32,470 nt of DNA from NCBI RefSeq assembly GCF_009910675.1, contig NZ_RSEJ01000044.1, positions 1 to 32,470 on the forward strand, given 5' to 3'. This DNA is from Photobacterium alginatilyticum (GTDB lineage Bacteria; Pseudomonadota; Gammaproteobacteria; Enterobacterales; Vibrionaceae). This document shows positions 30,977 through 32,470 of this stretch, piece after piece. The notes beneath the pieces are model-generated. The model was not told the origin of the DNA. It did not search any database and worked only from the letters and a program-made list of their open reading frames with translations. A program made the translations under genes and the position numbers. Each line of letters opens with the position of its first letter. Position 1 is the first letter of the stretch.

Positions 30977-31288
30977 TTAACCTAGGCTGATCTGGACGTC
31001 AACGCCAGCAGCTAGATCTAGACGCATAAGAGCATCAACAGTTTTGTCTGTTGGCTCAACGATGTCGATAAGGCGCTTGTGAGTACGGATTTCGTACTGG
31101 TCACGTGCGTCCTTATTAACGTGTGGAGAAATAAGAACAGTGAAGCGTTCTTTGCGAGTCGGTAGAGGGATTGGACCCTTAACCTGTGCGCCTGTACGCT
31201 TAGCTGTTTCAACGATTTCCGCAGTAGACTGGTCGATCAGACGGTGATCGAACGCCTTTAGGCGGATACGAATACGTTGGTTCTGCAT
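30977..31288 (-). CDS. rpsJ: 30S ribosomal protein S10 (NusE)
   Basis: 103 residues from the ATG at 31288 (MQNQRIRIRLKAFDHRLIDQ), with an upstream GGAG at about 12 nt; a 10-residue N-terminal extension in the longer frame is not family-like. GPIPLPTRKERFTVLISPHV and KRLIDIVEPTDKTVDALMRL are diagnostic. S10 is in the 30S head and, as NusE, joins NusB on rRNA boxA. First gene of the S10 operon. Confidence 0.98.
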   Translation of the reverse strand: MQNQRIRIRLKAFDHRLIDQSTAEIVETAKRTGAQVKGPIPLPTRKERFTVLISPHVNKDARDQYEIRTHKRLIDIVEPTDKTVDALMRLDLAAGVDVQISLG

Positions 31289-31523
31289 GAGACAGAGCTC
31301 CAAATAAAAATTACACAAACAATATCGCCACTCACTCTCGATAGATCGAGGGAATGCCGATTGATTTATGTGAACGTAGTATCCCGTTTGGATACATTGT
31401 CAGTCAATTTAATGACTGCGAACATAAGTCAGAGTGTACATTGTCAAACCGATATTTCGGTTTCTTCCTCGATGCTTATTGGTTCACAACTGCGGTTACG
31501 AGAACTTAATGTCTCAGGCAGTG
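31289..31523 (-). promoter_or_regulatory. S10 operon leader RNA
   Basis: About 235 nt of untranslated leader with several hairpins: CTCGAT/ATCGAG (31337-31350), GTATCC/GGATAC (31379-31395), CAGTCA/TGACTG (31401-31418) and AAACCGA/TCGGTTT (31446-31463). In E. coli the S10 leader hairpins mediate L4 autoregulation. The same role is inferred here from position and structure; the specific L4-binding hairpins were not matched. No gene is seen here. Confidence 0.65.
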
Positions 31524-31529
31524 GCGAGC

Positions 31530-31557
31530 ATTATACAGATCACACTTTTAAGCGCAA
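31530..31557 (-). promoter_or_regulatory. S10 operon promoter
   Basis: On the minus strand -35 TTGCGC (31552-31557), a 16-bp spacer and -10 TATAAT (31530-31535), followed by GCTCGCC. Predicted start near 31523. It lies 27 bp from the heptanucleotide repeat upstream. Confidence 0.8.
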
Positions 31558-31583
31558 CCCCTGTCGTAAAAATAATCAAATGG

Positions 31584-31660
<77 letters not shown>

Positions 31661-31772
31661 AATTATCAGGCCGCGGAAAATGGCGTCAAGGGGAAAGATC
31701 CATTGTCCGGTATTCACTCGCCCCTTCCCTACCATGAACGAGACAAGCATGATGAGCAAAAATGGAGAGTGC

Positions 31773-31964
31773 TTAGCTGGCCTTTTTCAACGTTGTGGCC
31801 AAGACAGCTTCTTCAATCACTTCCTTGGCGGTCCGGATACATTTACCACACATCGAACCCAGAGGGGTGATCTGGCGAATACCACGAACATCGGTGATAC
31901 CGTGTTGCTGTGTCAGCTTCATTATTTTCTTGTCGGAGATTCCGTGGCAGAGGCAAACGTACAT
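31773..31964 (-). CDS. bfd: Bacterioferritin-associated ferredoxin
   Basis: 63 residues from the ATG at 31964: MYVCLCHGISDKKIMKLTQQ. The four [2Fe-2S] cysteines are CLC at 4/6 and CGKC near 38-41. Bfd reduces ferric iron stored in bacterioferritin to release it. A longer frame starting at 32018 adds 18 residues not seen in Bfd and would place a probable Fur box in coding sequence, so the shorter start is chosen (GGAAG about 5-9 nt upstream). bfr is not in the window. tuf lies upstream and rpsJ downstream, an arrangement I recall from vibrios. Confidence 0.93.
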   Translation of the reverse strand: MYVCLCHGISDKKIMKLTQQHGITDVRGIRQITPLGSMCGKCIRTAKEVIEEAVLATTLKKAS

Positions 31965-31994
31965 TTCACTTCCATCTTTAAACATGATGGAAGC

Positions 31995-32019
31995 AATATA
32001 AACGAGAATGGTTTCCATT
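31995..32019 (-). promoter_or_regulatory. Probable Fur box and -10 of bfd
   Basis: AACGAGAATGGTTTCCATT (32001-32019) matches the 19-bp Fur consensus AATGANAATNATTNTCATT at 13 of 16 defined positions. A minus-strand TATATT (-10) sits at 31995-32000, predicting a start near 31988 and repressor overlap with the promoter. Iron control of bfd is established in E. coli; here it is inferred. Confidence 0.55.
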
Positions 32020-32160
32020 ACTACTTATAACTGCGGAGTTTTTAGATAGATCTGTTATTAGAAATAGATGAATCTTCCGCTAAAAATATATGATCAGCAG
32101 TGTCTAACTATAAATACACAGTTGATCGGTGGTTAATGTCAGCAATAAAACAGCAGATAC

Positions 32161-32189
32161 AAAAAAGGGAGCCGAAGCTCCCTTTTTTT
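32161..32189 (-). terminator. tuf intrinsic terminator (bidirectional form)
   Basis: Stem GGGAGC (32167-32172) and GCTCCC (32177-32182) with a CGAA loop (TTCG on the minus strand), flanked by six A and seven T. It ends tuf transcription 23 nt after its stop. Confidence 0.92.
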
Positions 32190-32211
32190 AGTGTCGTTAG
32201 ACTATTGCAAA

Positions 32212-32470
32212 TTAAGCAACGATCTTAGCAACAACACCAGCACCTACTGTACGACCGCCTTCACGGATCGCAAAGCGTAGACCTTCGTCCATCGCGATAG
32301 GAGCGATTAGAGTAACAACCATCTTGATGTTGTCACCAGGCATTACCATTTCAACGCCTTCTGGTAGCTCGATAGTACCAGTTACGTCAGTTGTACGGAA
32401 GTAGAACTGTGGACGGTAGCCTTTGAAGAATGGCGTGTGACGGCCACCTTCGTCTTTAGACAGAACGTAT
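32212..32470 (-). CDS. tuf: Elongation factor Tu, C-terminal part (truncated by window edge)
   Basis: The last 86 codons of EF-Tu, reading YVLSKDEGGRHTPFFKGYRP ... GEGGRTVGAGVV-type REGGRTVGAGVVAKIVA. This is domain 3, which binds aminoacyl-tRNA and EF-Ts. The gene runs off the right edge. Codon use is strongly biased as expected for a highly expressed gene. One of usually two tuf copies; position beside bfd and the S10 operon is the usual one. Confidence 0.97.
   Translation of the reverse strand, partial: YVLSKDEGGRHTPFFKGYRPQFYFRTTDVTGTIELPEGVEMVMPGDNIKMVVTLIAPIAMDEGLRFAIREGGRTVGAGVVAKIVA

Overview
The window looks like a Vibrionaceae chromosome (Vibrio/Photobacterium-like). It carries the canonical S10-spc-alpha ribosomal cluster, a bfd gene between tuf and rpsJ, and a large gene set matching the syp (symbiosis polysaccharide) locus known from Vibrio fischeri. 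The family assignment rests on protein character and gene order; no database search was made.

Layout, left to right. (1) 1-340: leader and tandem P1/P2 promoters of an rRNA operon transcribed leftward out of the window; the mature 16S lies just beyond position 1. (2) 381-2577: two divergent glycosyltransferase genes, visibly AT-richer than what follows. (3) 2630-10567: polymerase/ligase (sypL-like), acyltransferase (sypM-like), glycosyltransferase (sypN-like), a small lipoprotein, chain-length regulator (sypO-like), glycosyltransferase (sypP-like), and a GT2 glycosyltransferase fused to an initiating sugar-phosphate transferase (sypQ+sypR in one 607-residue protein). (4) 10628-16579: STAS protein (sypA-like), OmpA-type lipoprotein (sypB), very long SLBB outer-membrane export protein (sypC), degenerate tyrosine-kinase-like ATPase (sypD), and the three-domain kinase/receiver/phosphatase SypE. 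(5) 16581-17570: a convergent GT4 gene. (6) 17604-31561: bidirectional terminator, then on the minus strand alpha (rplQ-rpoA-rpsD-rpsK-rpsM), spc (rpmJ-secY ... rplN) and S10 (rpsQ ... rpsJ) operons with leaders and terminators. (7) 31584-32470: an 11-copy heptanucleotide repeat, bfd with a probable Fur box, and the 3' end of tuf.

The syp-like genes encode most of a Wzx/Wzy-type polysaccharide pathway: initiation (SypR domain), sugar addition (several GTs), polymerisation (SypL), chain length (SypO), modification (SypM) and export (SypC, with SypB and the small lipoprotein as envelope partners). SypA and SypE form the known partner-switching control pair. Gene order is permuted relative to V. 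fischeri (L-R before A-E), and no SypF/SypG regulators and no recognisable flippase lie in the window.

The most interesting observation is regulatory. Each of the five putative syp-region transcription units starts 27-47 nt after a sigma-54-like -24/-12 element, including a divergent pair at 1358-1409 and one embedded in the rplQ terminator. The unit at 5821 also has an out-of-frame 14-bp direct repeat, spaced 22 bp, about 105-140 bp upstream of its predicted start. This suggests a locus-wide RpoN regulon whose activator is encoded elsewhere.
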